A stretch of 6,225 bases of DNA from an uncultured Slackia sp. (GTDB lineage: Bacteria > Actinomycetota > Coriobacteriia > Coriobacteriales > Eggerthellaceae), in contig USEZ01000113.1 of the NCBI GenBank assembly GCA_900553775.1, positions 1 through 6,225 of the forward strand. Direction: 5' to 3'. Position numbers and translations under genes: made by a program. Positions 6,081 through 6,225 of the stretch are shown one piece after another. Every line of letters begins with the position of its first letter. Within the stretch, counting starts at the first letter, position 1. The notes beneath the pieces are model-generated. The model had not been told where the DNA came from. It made no database searches and saw nothing but the letters and a program-made list of their open reading frames with translations.

Positions 6081-6107
6081 TAGGCAACGCCACCGAAACC
6101 GGGGATC

Positions 6108-6201
6108 TTTTCGCAAGCAGCGAACGAATTGCCGCATGTCGCAAGGCGCCGCGGCGTACGATACAACCGTAATCGCGCTGCAACGTTCCCGCTTGCGAAA
6201 A
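6108..6201. repeat. Long interrupted inverted repeat upstream of ileS
   Basis: TTTTCGCAAGC (6108-6118) and GCTTGCGAAAA (6191-6201) are perfect 11-bp complements. Pairing continues inward with small internal loops: GAACG (6122-6126) with CGTTC (6184-6188), and TTGC (6129-6132) with GCAA (6180-6183). The enclosed part is GC-rich and includes the palindrome CGCCGCGGCG. It lies upstream of the ileS -10 box, so it is not in the predicted ileS leader. No gene, T-run or target-site duplication is seen. It could be a structured RNA, a paired operator or a small non-autonomous element. Confidence 0.6.
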
Positions 6202-6225
6202 TGCCTATAATTGCATGTATTTCTA

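Noticed and set aside
6006..6225. T-box riboswitch upstream of ileS
   Set aside because: No T-box consensus (GGGUGGNACCGCG-like) or antiterminator was found. The only resemblance is a GGTGGCG stretch, and the -10 box at 6075-6080 leaves a leader too short for a full T-box.
1..6225. CRISPR array within the window
   Set aside because: No direct repeat matching the reverse complement of the anti-repeat (621-656), and no other regularly spaced repeat, was seen.

Overview
This window looks like chromosomal DNA from a high-GC bacterium. It holds the edge of a CRISPR-Cas type II locus beside a block of housekeeping genes. The GC-rich codon use, the ileS-lspA-rluD-family order and a short deformylase of the GMAANMIG type suggest an actinobacterium of the Coriobacteriia/Eggerthellaceae kind. 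That placement is inference from sequence character alone.

Left part (1-744): the first 190 codons of a cas9 gene lie on the minus strand, start at 571 and run off the left edge. They carry the RuvC-I motif with its catalytic Asp, the arginine-rich bridge helix and the start of the REC lobe. Divergently on the plus strand, about 619-740, is a near-complete tracrRNA gene. It has a 36-nt anti-repeat, a nexus stem, two further hairpins and a strong intrinsic terminator. No CRISPR array and no other cas gene is visible; they are expected beyond the left edge. The cas9 and tracrRNA start regions are so close that their promoters probably overlap, and the cas9 promoter probably lies within the anti-repeat DNA.

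Middle (745-1382): a short leader precedes a small peptide-deformylase-like gene on the plus strand (GTG start at 909). A 16-bp perfect hairpin follows, which probably ends transcription from both sides because the next gene is convergent.

Right part (1409-6005): three minus-strand genes read leftward in the order ileS (isoleucyl-tRNA synthetase), lspA (signal peptidase II) and an RluD-family 23S rRNA pseudouridine synthase. ileS and lspA are separated by only 5 bp. lspA and the rRNA gene are separated by 134 bp containing several inverted repeats. The ileS-lspA-pseudouridine synthase order resembles the arrangement known in Firmicutes (ileS-lspA-ylyB of Bacillus). Upstream of ileS (6006-6225) is a good ribosome binding site, a consensus -10 box and an unexplained 94-bp interrupted inverted repeat.

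The most interesting content is the Cas9/tracrRNA pair: the tracrRNA gives a direct prediction of the crRNA repeat, and the compact divergent arrangement suggests linked control of the two.
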